A program made the position numbers and the translations under genes. Shown one piece after another: positions 46,260 to 54,425 of a stretch of 64,000 nucleotides of DNA. How positions within the stretch are numbered: position 1 is the first letter of the stretch; each line of letters begins with the position of its first letter. The stretch is from Rhipicephalus microplus. Lineage: Eukaryota > Arthropoda > Arachnida > Ixodida > Ixodidae. The stretch spans positions 4,353,501-4,417,500 of the forward strand of contig NW_027464588.1 of the NCBI RefSeq assembly GCF_043290135.1, in the 5' to 3' direction. The notes under the pieces are model-generated. The model had not been told where the DNA came from and did not search any database. It saw nothing but the letters and a program-made list of their open reading frames with translations.

Positions 46260-46701
46260 TACCGCTCGTTTTCACCGCCCTAAACTGGCCAAGTTGTGCA
46301 CTCGCATCGATGGAAGTCATGCTCAACAGCCGAAAGGCGGCAAAAAACGGCATGGGTGGCAGCTCACGAAGCGCGCAACTGGAGAACTTTATGAAATTTC
46401 CGTATCGAACGGAAAGAGCTGTGTTGGCTACACGGGGCGCTGCGTCAATGATCGAGCGAGCGAACACGCCATCACGGTCAAAAATATGGATGGTGTGTAT
46501 CTAAGCGCGCAAGTCAATGCTTGTGGACTTTTTCTTTGGAAAGCGACCTGCTCTGAAAAGCAAAGCTCTGAAAGCTTGGCTTTTCAAGGACTGCCAAAAG
46601 GAATTAGCATCATAAACAGTTACACTCTCGCTTCATCCTATTCAACTTCTTTTTCATTTTCACAACACGTGCGCCGATTCGACTGCTCGCAAAAAAAATA
46701 A
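46260..46701 (+). pseudogene. Penelope-like element GIY-YIG domain, second copy
   Basis: One 135-codon frame from 46294 includes KLCTRIDGS (K just upstream), GELYEISVSNGKSCVGYTGRC, VNDRASEHAITVKNMDG and VNACG. It corresponds to the domain at 42700 without its stop. It probably completes the Penelope-like element at 43490-45480, split by the SINE. The expected Ile-Pro before the GIY motif is replaced by Ile-Ser. Confidence 0.7.
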
Positions 46702-46889
46702 CTATGACGGCCGTACATTCTTGTGACTATATGTTACATAACAAATAATGAAGCGTTCATGAGAGCAAAAAGAAACGCAGATTCCAAGGGACAAGCGCTA
46801 GTTCTGACTCGCAATTTTCCGCACCAGTATGCTCAACTGGGATCACTAATAAAAGTCTGAGACATAACCACGACTTATCGATGCGAGTG

Positions 46890-47543
46890 ATTGGGCACGG
46901 CGGCACCGGCGAAATGACGGTCACTAACCCGTTTGTCTTCATCGTGCAGTTGTCCATCGGTCTTCTTGCATCCGTGGGTGATGTACGTGCTATGCCAGCA
47001 CGATTGCCCGGGTACGCGCCGGACACAAGCTTCGTCAACTTCCACGTGACGGAGATAACATGCCCAGCGCCTTGGGACTGCCAGCCCAGATCCGTGACCA
47101 GGACCACGTGTGATGATCTACGTCACCAGCACCCAGCGCCGCCTCACAGTGCGCCTATAAGTAGCCTGCCTCCTCGCAGTGCGTCCATTGGGCACGGCGG
47201 CACCGGCGAAATGACGGTCACTAACCCGTTTGTCTTCATCGTGCAGTTGTCCATCGGTCTTCTTGCATCCGTGGGTGATGTACGTGCTATGCCAGCACGA
47301 TTGCCCGGGTACGCGCCGGACACAAGCTTCGTCAACTTCCACGTGACGGAGATAACATGCCCAGCGCCTTGGGACTGCCAGCCCAGATCCGTGACCAGGA
47401 CCACGTGTGATGATCTACGTCACCAGCACCCAGCGCCGCCTCACAGTGCGCCTATAAGTAGCCTGCCTCCTCGCAGTGCGTCCATTGGGCACGGCGGCAC
47501 CGGCGAAATGACGGTCACTAACCCGTTTGTCTTCATCGTGCAG
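46890..47543 (+). promoter_or_regulatory. Tandem 297-bp promoter monomers
   Basis: ATTGGGCACGGCGGCACC begins units at 46890, 47187 and 47484, exactly 297 bp apart; the third stops after 60 bp at CAG 47543. Each full unit ends with CCTATAAGTAGCC: TATAA at 47156-47160 and 47453-47457. In both cases the TATA lies 31 bp before the next ATTGGG, and the element itself starts at ATTGGG. Because 297 is divisible by 3, the ORF1 frame stays open through the units, which explains a longer 500-codon frame from 46881. Confidence 0.8.
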
Positions 47544-48383
47544 GTAAGAAGACAATACGATTACTGTATACGTTCTGGTGACCCATTTTTGCTGGTGCTG
47601 CCGTGCCCTCGGCTTTGCTGTGCATTTGCGAGTGTGTTGCTATTTTTAAGAAAGCTTCTTTTGCTAGCAGGAGATATTGAAAGCAATCCGGGACCTGATC
47701 TAGCACAAATCGCAAAGCAGTTGAAGGAAGTTGCCGTCGATATCAAAGAAATTAAAGAGGGGCGGCTTGCTGATATGGATAAAAAGTTAGATGCCCTGTC
47801 GCGCCTTGAACCGAAGATAACTTCATGCGTAAAACAAATAGAAGACATGCATCTGATTACCAAAAATTTGGAAAAACGAATGGACGACCTGGAAAACCAG
47901 AGTAGAAGGTCCAATATTATAGTATACGGCTTAGCGGAAACAGAACAGGAGAACAGTGAAAAGTTAGAACAAGCTGTAAATAAAGGCATTGTTCAGGACA
48001 TACTCGGCTTGCAGCCTGTGACCATAGAACGAATTCATCGTCTTGGAAAACCGGCCCAGAACAAAACGAGACCAGTAATGTTGAGGCTACTTGACTCTAG
48101 ACAGAAATCAATAATATTGCGGGAGGGACGCAAGCTGAAAAATACGGGTCTCTCTATTGGGGAAGATTTCTGTAAGAGAACACGAGAGATAAGAAGGTTG
48201 CTGTGGAATAGCGCAAAGGCAAACCGGGAGCATCATGACAAAGTGTCTTTGTCATTGGACAAACTTTACATAAATGAACAAGTATTCACCTGGGATGAGG
48301 GCAAGGGGGAGAGGGTCCCGCTGAGAAAAAACGCCGAAGCAAAACGTCCAAACACGCGAAGCAAAACACAGCCGAGGAACTAA
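47508..48383 (+). CDS. CR1-like LINE ORF1 protein with N-terminal 2A-like motif
   Basis: I choose ATG 47508 (291 residues) because it lies 24 nt after the predicted start site; an upstream in-frame ATG at 46881 lies before the first monomer. Residues about 27-54 are hydrophobic (FLLVLPCP...LLFLRKLLLLA), directly followed by GDIESNPGP (55-63; 47670-47696), a full match to the 2A core DxExNPGP, where ribosomes skip the Gly-Pro bond. Residues about 65-130 are heptad-rich coiled coil; SRRSNIIVYGLAE (about 133-145) begins the RNA-binding region, followed by a basic C terminus. It would package LINE RNA. The 2A would release a 62-residue leader. Confidence 0.85.
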   Translation: MTVTNPFVFIVQVRRQYDYCIRSGDPFLLVLPCPRLCCAFASVLLFLRKLLLLAGDIESNPGPDLAQIAKQLKEVAVDIKEIKEGRLADMDKKLDALSRLEPKITSCVKQIEDMHLITKNLEKRMDDLENQSRRSNIIVYGLAETEQENSEKLEQAVNKGIVQDILGLQPVTIERIHRLGKPAQNKTRPVMLRLLDSRQKSIILREGRKLKNTGLSIGEDFCKRTREIRRLLWNSAKANREHHDKVSLSLDKLYINEQVFTWDEGKGERVPLRKNAEAKRPNTRSKTQPRN

Positions 48384-51139
48384 CACTACTAAATGTAAAC
48401 GCCAGAAGCATTTTAAATAAGACTGAAGCGCTTGAAAACCTACTCCTTGCACATAACCCTGATATAGTAGCGTTAACTGAGACGTGGCTTTCCCCGGCTA
48501 TCTCAGATCATGAAATAGTGCCTCCAAATTATTGCATCAGTCGAAAAGACCGACCGTCACGTGGTGGTGGTGTGGCGCTGTTGATAAAGAAATCCCTTCC
48601 ATTCGTACAATTGCCAGATGTGAAGGAAGCTGAGGCGGTGTTCTGCAGAATCATCTGCAACAGCACTGCCATAATTACAGGCTGCGTTTACCGAAGTCCT
48701 GACTCGAACGAAGATTGCGTAAGGAACATACATGAGTTTCTGCAGAACCACGCCCCAAGCCTAAGAATTATCATTATGGGGGACTTTAACTTACCAGACA
48801 TTAATTGGAACACAAAGGAATATTCATCACATGCTTCCGAAGCGCTGATTGATCTGATGCTAAATTTTAGTCTAGAACAAGTAGTTAGCCAAACAACGCG
48901 CTCACAAGGTACTGCAAACAACATACTTGACCTAATACTGCTCAGTGATCACTTTCAACTAAATACATTGCAAACTGGCATTATTGAAGGAATATCCGAC
49001 CACGATATCCCGATATGCCACCTACCATTATCATGTTCTATTTCGAAAAAGTCCTTTGAAAGCAAAATCATTGACTTTGAGAAATCGAACGACGCTGGCG
49101 TTTTGACGTCCCTGGCACATGAGTTCACATCATTTTCAGAATTTGCTTCTGATCCGTCGGCAGATATAAATGTCCTCTGGATAAAGTTTAAGGGCATAAT
49201 ACATGACTGCATTACCAAATTTATACCGTTAAAAACTAGGAAACCAAGAAAATACAGCCCATGGGTAACGCGCGAGGTTATACATGCCAAAAGGAAAGTT
49301 AAAAGGTTACGTCGTTCACTGAAGCATACAGAAAGTCAATCAGTCGAGAAATCTAAGCTGATAGGTGCCAAGCAAGAGCTGAAACAAAAGTTGAACCAGT
49401 CACGGAAACAATACTTTAATACAATCCTACCAGATTTCCTAAAAAATAATCCACAGAGATTTTGGAATCACTTTCGTGCACGCAATACTTTGGCGCCAGA
49501 ACGCACTCATGATGAAAATGCTGTCCAGGCTAATGTATTCAACAAGTACTTTCAATCTGTATTTACTACAGATAACGGGTTTCTTCCATCGGTCGTTTCT
49601 ACAGGCTCCAGCATCGACCCACTTATCATATCTGACATGGGAATCCTTAACCTTCTACTTGGATTAGATGCTAAAAAATCAAGCGGCCCTGACAATGTTC
49701 CAAATGAATTCCTGAAACGATACGCGGAATGGTGCAGCAGATACCTGGGTATTATCTATCGTTTTTCACTATCAACTGCACGTGTGCCAAATGACTGGAG
49801 GAAGGCAAAGGTGATACCAATTCATAAATCAGGTGACATAAACTCTCCGTCTAACTATCGACCCATATCCCTTACCAGTACATCATGCAAGATCCTAGAA
49901 CATATAATTTTAAAACACCTGACAGTATATCTTGAACAAAATCGCATATTAACACCCAGCCAGCACGGGTTTAGACGCGGAATGTCAACAGTGACGCAAT
50001 TAACGGAAGTTGTTCATGACCTTGCACAGATAATTGACAATCGCGGCCAAACAGACATTATATTCTTGGACTTTAGCAAAGCTTTTGATCGCGTGTGTCA
50101 CAACAAGTTAATAGCAAAACTAGAGGCAATAATTGGCATCGGAAATATTTCTGCTTGGATTGGCGATTTTTTATCCCAGCGTTCGCAATTCGTCCATCTC
50201 AATGAAGCATCATCTGACATTGTTCCCATCTCATCTGGTGTACCTCAGGGCTCGGTCTTGGGGCCCTTGCTATTTTTAATTTATATTAATGACATCATCA
50301 CTAACATGGAATGCAACATAAAGCTGTTCGCAGACGACTGCATTATCTATAAAGAAATACTGTGTTACGAAGACCACCACACCCTGAACAGACAACTTAA
50401 CGTGATAAACACCTGGTGTGAACAATGGCAAATGTCTATTAATACCAGCAAATCTGTGTCAATGACGGTGACAAAAAAGAAGAACCCGTCAGAATTTACT
50501 TACTCACTTAATGACACTGAACTAACTAAAGTTTATGAACACAAATACCTAGGACTTACTCTAGCAACCGACCTCAAGTGGAACAAACACATTGCCAACA
50601 TATCCTCAAAAGCCATCCGTAAGTTGTTCTTTCTTAAAAGGTGCTTGAAGTCTGCTCCCACTCCTATCAAACTCCTCAGTTACACAACCTTTGTGCGGCC
50701 AGTGCTAGAATATGCTAACACTGTTTGGTTCCCTCACAATATTACTAACATAAATCAACTAGAAAAAGTTCAAAGAAAAGCGATACGGTTCATCCATAAC
50801 AAATACAAACGTACTGACTCGCCCACTGAACTTCTAGCATCATCCGGTTTAGACACACTGGCAGGCAGAGCAAAACAAGCTCGTTTAAAATTCATGCATA
50901 GCCTTCTGCACAACCACTTCAACATAATTTCTTCCAAATATATCACCTTCTCTAGATCCCGGATATCGCGTAATAAACACGATAAAATGTTAACTGAATA
51001 CTTTTGCAACTCCAACACGTTTAAATACTCATTTTTTCCTACAGCAGTTAGGGAGTGGAACAACCTCGACCCAACAGTAGCTGCCATAGAATCATCATCA
51101 ATATTTTGTGACGCGATAGGAAATAAGCCCCAACCATGA
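48299..51139 (+). CDS. CR1-like LINE ORF2: APE endonuclease and reverse transcriptase
   Basis: The frame is open from 48299 to the stop ending at 51139. The endonuclease starts at LNVNARSILNK (48389) with DIVALTETWL, GGGVALLI, YRSPDSN, MGDFNLPDINW and GISDHD, all catalytic boxes present. The RT has PSNYRPISLTS, FLDFSKAFDRV (about 50064-50096), SGVPQGSVLGPLLFLIYIND and FADD (50327-50338), then WQMSINTSK and KYLGLTL. There is no AUG before the endonuclease: the first in-frame ATG is inside the GDFN box (48776). It is in the -1 frame relative to ORF1 and overlaps it by 85 nt, so translation probably needs frameshifting or non-AUG restart. It performs target-primed reverse transcription. Confidence 0.9.
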   Translation, partial: GQGGEGPAEKKRRSKTSKHAKQNTAEELTLLNVNARSILNKTEALENLLLAHNPDIVALTETWLSPAISDHEIVPPNYCISRKDRPSRGGGVALLIKKSLPFVQLPDVKEAEAVFCRIICNSTAIITGCVYRSPDSNEDCVRNIHEFLQNHAPSLRIIIMGDFNLPDINWNTKEYSSHASEALIDLMLNFSLEQVVSQTTRSQGTANNILDLILLSDHFQLNTLQTGIIEGISDHDIPICHLPLSCSISKKSFESKIIDFEKSNDAGVLTSLAHEFTSFSEFASDPSADINVLWIKFKGIIHDCITKFIPLKTRKPRKYSPWVTREVIHAKRKVKRLRRSLKHTESQSVEKSKLIGAKQELKQKLNQSRKQYFNTILPDFLKNNPQRFWNHFRARNTLAPERTHDENAVQANVFNKYFQSVFTTDNGFLPSVVSTGSSIDPLIISDMGILNLLLGLDAKKSSGPDNVPNEFLKRYAEWCSRYLGIIYRFSLSTARVPNDWRKAKVIPIHKSGDINSPSNYRPISLTSTSCKILEHIILKHLTVYLEQNRILTPSQHGFRRGMSTVTQLTEVVHDLAQIIDNRGQTDIIFLDFSKAFDRVCHNKLIAKLEAIIGIGNISAWIGDFLSQRSQFVHLNEASSDIVPISSGVPQGSVLGPLLFLIYINDIITNMECNIKLFADDCIIYKEILCYEDHHTLNRQLNVINTWCEQWQMSINTSKSVSMTVTKKKNPSEFTYSLNDTELTKVYEHKYLGLTLATDLKWNKHIANISSKAIRKLFFLKRCLKSAPTPIKLLSYTTFVRPVLEYANTVWFPHNITNINQLEKVQRKAIRFIHNKYKRTDSPTELLASSGLDTLAGRAKQARLKFMHSLLHNHFNIISSKYITFSRSRISRNKHDKMLTEYFCNSNTFKYSFFPTAVREWNNLDPTVAAIESSSIFCDAIGNKPQP
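48326..48332 (+). promoter_or_regulatory. Candidate -1 ribosomal frameshift site (A AAA AAC)
   Basis: In the ORF1 frame the codons are AGA AAA AAC, so the heptamer A AAA AAC is phased exactly as X XXY YYZ. A -1 slip enters the open ORF2 frame 51 nt before the ORF1 stop (48381-48383) and leads without a stop into the endonuclease. A downstream stimulatory fold was not established. Confidence 0.55.
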
Positions 51140-51393
51140 AAAGGGAAAGGAAAAAGTTTCATATTCATGCAAATTCTTTTTTTTAATGGCTTCTTTGTGT
51201 TCCATTGGATTGTATTAACCTTGATTCTTCCGTTGTATATACTAATGTTGTATTAGAGAGAACACTTCTTTGTATGACATGCCATTGTACTGTGCACTGC
51301 GTGTATTCTGTTGCACTCACGTTGTTATCTGTATGCCCACCTGCTTTGGTCTCCAAGTGAGACTGGCAGTATTGGAAATAAATAAAAACTTAT
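51140..51393 (+). other. CR1-like LINE 3' UTR
   Basis: T-rich 250-bp UTR (TTCATATTCATGCAAATTC, GTATTCTGTTGCACTCACG) ending GGAAATAAATAAAAAC. Noncoding; the end was placed at the A-rich tail. Confidence 0.7.
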
Positions 51394-51499
51394 GGAACCA
51401 AAATCAGTAACAATCTGTAAAAAGAATAACTTGAAAAAACAACGTAGAGACCAGAAAACATGCTACTGGCACCATAAATTGTGCTATTTGCAATATTCA

Positions 51500-51736
51500 A
51501 TGATTTATAATAGGATTTCAAGTGCCCAAAGCACAATGTGATTATGAGAGGCAGCGTAGTGAAGGGCTTCAGAAATTTCGACCACCTGGGGTGCTTTAAC
51601 GTGCACTCACATCTGAGCAAACTAGCTTACAGTATTTGTGCCTCCATCGAAAATGCAGCCGCCACAGCCGGGATTTGATCCCACGACTTGCGAGTCTGTA
51701 GCTGAGTATTTTAGGCATTAGACCACCGTGACGGCT
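51500..51736 (-). mobile_element. Diverged Ruka-like SINE
   Basis: On the minus strand the right end holds a GGTCTAATGCCTAAAATACTC A-box region and GGGATCAAATCCCGGC B-box region; the body has GTGCACGTTAAAGCACCCC and CCCTTCACTACGCTGCC. More substitutions than the other copies, so it is older. Tail degraded. Confidence 0.8.
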
Positions 51737-51845
51737 CTGTTTTATAGTACACTTTTCCGCCTAGTATTTGTAGCATCATTAGGGATCAAGGCTGGTTTCC
51801 AGTTGAAGGGTAGGTAAAATAGGTTGTTCTGCTGGTCCTCTACTT

Positions 51846-51848
<3 letters not shown>

Positions 51849-51893
<45 letters not shown>
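51849..51893. repeat. (AT)n microsatellite
   Basis: Uninterrupted AT dinucleotides. It lies next to a ribozyme-like core, as does the tract at 53126. Confidence 0.95.
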
Positions 51894-51895
<2 letters not shown>

Positions 51896-51931
51896 ACAAG
51901 TCAGTATACGCCTCTAAAAAACTGTTTATTG

Positions 51932-51966
51932 GTGACGTTTCGATCGGAGACCGGTCTTCATCAGAC
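51932..51966 (-). ncRNA. Hammerhead-ribozyme-like core (degenerate)
   Basis: On the minus strand: CTGATGA (51964-51958), a stem II candidate GACCGG-tct-CCGATC (one mismatch), and GAAAC (51941-51937), followed by GTCACCAATAAA. These are the conserved hammerhead boxes as found in Penelope-like retroelements. The helix III return strand and cleavage triplet are not convincing, so this copy may be inactive. Confidence 0.5.
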
Positions 51967-51999
51967 AAAATTTAGTAGGCTCCGACGCGTTTTTATGAC

Positions 52000-52810
52000 A
52001 TTTTCCAGCCGAGAGAAAGCGAGAGAAAAGGAAAAGAAAAAAAGAAAAAAGAGAAAAAAAAGAAAAAAGAAAGCGAGAGGAAAAAAATCTACATGTACCA
52101 GTGGCTCATCACCCATCATGCACTGATAAGCAGCCAAACGGCCTGGTGTGCGTACTACGCATAGAACGTGCATTCAAAAAAGAAAAAAGATAAAGGTAAA
52201 AAGAGAAAAAAGAGCGAAAAAATAAAAAAAACAAAAAACGCACCTGGGCCAGTGGCAATACCACCCATTATACACTGATATGTAGTCAAACGACCACGTT
52301 TGTGTACTAATAATGGCAGGTGCATTTCGTTAAAAAAAACGAGGGGTAAACAACATACAATTTTGGCAAGTTTTTTGGTCCAGGGGTCTAAATTAAGCAA
52401 ATTCCAATGATGAAAAGTTTGACTCCTCAGGTTCACCTCTCATCAGCTTTCCCGGTAGCTCGTAAAGAATACCACAGCACATTCCTTGCCATCATTTTTG
52501 CTGTCGCATTCCACCTGTTCTCCCCCTCCATACTTGCTCTTGAAGCCTGGTGAGGAGGGCTACGTCAGAACGATGTGATAAATTTAATAAAAAATAAAAA
52601 AAGGGGAAGAAAGAAAAAAAAAGGAGAAAAGAACAACAAACAAGCGCTACGCGTGTGAAAGCTCCGCACCTGCAGGATAGGCACATGCCACGTAGCTACG
52701 ATCTCCGGTCTGTGGCTCAAGAATATTAAATATATACTGGAGGTTGTTTTTCAAGTTTTTACCTCGGGGCTTGGATGTGTCATTTTACTTCGTTTAGTGG
52801 TCCCCCTTTC
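52000..52810. repeat. Purine/A-rich region with repeated segment
   Basis: Long AAAGAAAAAAG stretches separate two related segments (about 52086-52175 and 52240-52335) sharing CAGTGGC.., CACCCAT.AT.CACTGATA and GTACTA-type words. T-rich/A-rich frames here give Lys/Phe-rich artefacts. No gene. Confidence 0.5.
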
Positions 52811-52829
52811 TTGGAATGCGCGTGCCCAT

Positions 52830-53006
52830 GCCGCACGCCCGAACACGTGCTCCGGGCGAAATCAGAAATTCGGGATAATATTTATCCCAACCAAACGTTT
52901 TAGTTTTATTTTTTTTCTTTCCTTCTTCTTCTCTCTTTTTGGTTTCCTTAATTATTATTTTTCTTCTCTTCTGATTTCGCCTGGAGCACGTGTTCGGGCG
53001 TGCGGC
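52830..53006. repeat. 34-bp inverted repeat beside ribozyme core
   Basis: Arm 52830-52863 (starts GCCGCACGCCCGAACACGTG) is the inverse of arm 52973-53006 (ends TGTTCGGGCGTGCGGC) with about one mismatch, around a 109-bp loop. The right arm touches the hammerhead core. Confidence 0.8.
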
Positions 53007-53064
53007 ATCCTGATGAAGGCCACACTCTAGGCCGAAACGTTGAAATAAACCACGTTGTGACCGC
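53003..53064 (+). ncRNA. Hammerhead ribozyme candidate
   Basis: CTGATGA (53010-53016), stem II AGGCC-acactcta-GGCC, GAAAC (53034-53038). Helix III can form from ACGT (53037-53040) and ACGT (53052-53055), placing the cleavage after T53056. Helix I can form from GCGG (53003-53006) with CCGC (53061-53064) across a three-position internal loop plus a G-C pair next to the core. The layout and the nearby AATAAA and (TA)n fit the ribozymes of Penelope-like elements. Confidence 0.65.
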
Positions 53065-53121
53065 TCACGGAGGATCTACTGGACTATATGCAACGCTACG
53101 GCCACTCAACCACCATGCCTG

Positions 53122-53125
<4 letters not shown>

Positions 53126-53190
<65 letters not shown>
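53126..53190. repeat. (TA)n microsatellite
   Basis: Uninterrupted TA run; frames through it give Tyr-Ile repeats that are not genes. Confidence 0.95.
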
Positions 53191-53194
<4 letters not shown>

Positions 53195-53319
53195 AAATAC
53201 CACGGTTCAGCTGACGCTTTATTCAAGCAACAGCAAGATGGTGCCAATGAAGAGGCACCGAACGAATACTGATGATGGTTATTGACAGGTGAGGCAGATG
53301 ACGTCCAATGAATTCTTAC

Positions 53320-54420
53320 ACTAATTTCCCCTGTCGACGGAAGCGGTCAGCCTGGCCGCGAAATACGCTGTGTAACGCATACGATAGGGCTTGAGACGCG
53401 AAACGCGCACAATCTGTGTCTCGCGGCAGCATTGTTCAGGGGGGGGGGGCATGAAAAGGTCTGACACGGTAGTTTACCGGTGAGGTTTGTTCGACAACTT
53501 TGTAGGGGCCAAGATAGCGTGACTCAAGCTTCTCGCATAAGCCAGGCGTTCATGCAGGCGTCCACAGATGTACATCGTCGCCAAGGCAGTAGAAAACGAC
53601 GCGGTGAGTGCCATCGTAACGATGTTTGTGATCTTCTTGGCTAACTTCGGTGTTTACACGGGCAAGACGAAGACATTGAACAAGCGGGATAGAAACTGGT
53701 CGCAAACGAATAGTAAAGAGTTGACGGGACCAGAAACGAATGAAACGTCAAGTGGTGATGTCATTTTGAGTACGTATACAAGAAAAAAAGGAGAATAGCC
53801 TGTGGTTTGTTGAACTGACGTATTATATGCATACGTGACAAAGGGAAGTATGGCATCCCGATTGCGATGGTCCGGTCGGATATACATGAACAGCATGTCA
53901 CACAGCGTGCGATGAAATGTTTCGTTAAGCCATTGGTTTGTGGGTGATAGCTAGATGTTGTTTTATGAACTGTTTTTGATGCTTGAACAACTTCACTGAG
54001 CGTGCTTGGAAGAATTGCCTTGCCCTGGTAACTCAAAAGAACACGAGGGGCTCCGTGACGTAGGTAAATAGCATTCAAGGAGAAAGTTGCTACTTTCGAA
54101 GCAGTTCCTGAAGTGATCGAGGCCGTCTCAGCGTACCGGGTCAAGTGATCAACTGCGGTGACGATCAATCTATTGCTGTATGATGTAGTTGGGAGGGGCC
54201 CAAAAAGGTCCATTCCGACTACAGAGAACGGCTCTGATGAAAAAGGAAGTGGTTGCAGGGTCCCGGCTGGAGCAGTAGTGGGCCGCCTGTGGTGTCGGCA
54301 AAGTGCGCATGAGGCAATATATTTAGCTACCGCCGTGGATAGATCTGGCCAGAATAATCGACTGCTGATGCCCTACTATGTTTTGTAGTAACCCAAGTCC
54401 TCCTAAATGACCGTCAAACA
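53320..54420 (-). pseudogene. Ty3/gypsy integrase remnant
   Basis: Minus strand: DGHLGG near 54400 and CALCRHHRRP near 54300 (His/Cys zinc-binding domain), then MDLFGPLPTTSYSNRLIVTAVDH (catalytic Asp) and LRHGAPRVLLSYQG (second Asp changed: TDRG has become SYQG), YHPQTNGLTKHF (third acid, normally TERF, lost), and further along LCEKLESRYLGPYKVV (GPY module) near 53500. The C terminus reads LKPYRMRYTAYFAA. Catalytic residues are lost and frames shift. Confidence 0.75.
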
Positions 54421-54425
54421 GGTTA

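Larger units (their letters stand above)
46890..51393 (+). mobile_element. Near-intact CR1-like LINE
   Basis: Full architecture: two 297-bp TATA-bearing monomers plus a 60-bp partial third (46890-47543), ORF1 (47508-48383), overlapping endonuclease-RT frame (48299-51139), 3' UTR with AATAAATAAAA near 51377-51388. No internal stop or frameshift in either ORF, so it could have been recently active. A possible short TSD is ACTTAT (46873-46878 and 51389-51394), but it is not convincing. Clade (CR1/L2-like) is inferred from RT and endonuclease motif style. Confidence 0.85.

Noticed and set aside
46881..47507. N-terminal extension of LINE ORF1 to 500 residues
   Set aside because: This part is translation of the promoter monomers, open only because 297 is a multiple of 3. 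The ATG at 46881 lies before the first monomer, in flanking DNA.
47544..47670. Possible intron (CAG/GTAAGA donor, TTTTGCTAGCAG acceptor) in ORF1 leader
   Set aside because: Splicing would remove 127 nt, shift the frame and hit TAG within about a dozen codons. It would also destroy the 2A motif. Kept only as a curiosity.
48518..48520. ORF2 start at 48518
   Set aside because: This codon is GTG, lies inside the endonuclease domain, and upstream catalytic residues would be lost.
51824..52436. Lys-rich and Phe-rich ORFs
   Set aside because: Products of A-rich and T-rich stretches and of the (AT)n tract.
53000..53272. Tyr-Ile repeat ORFs
   Set aside because: Translation of (TA)n on either strand.
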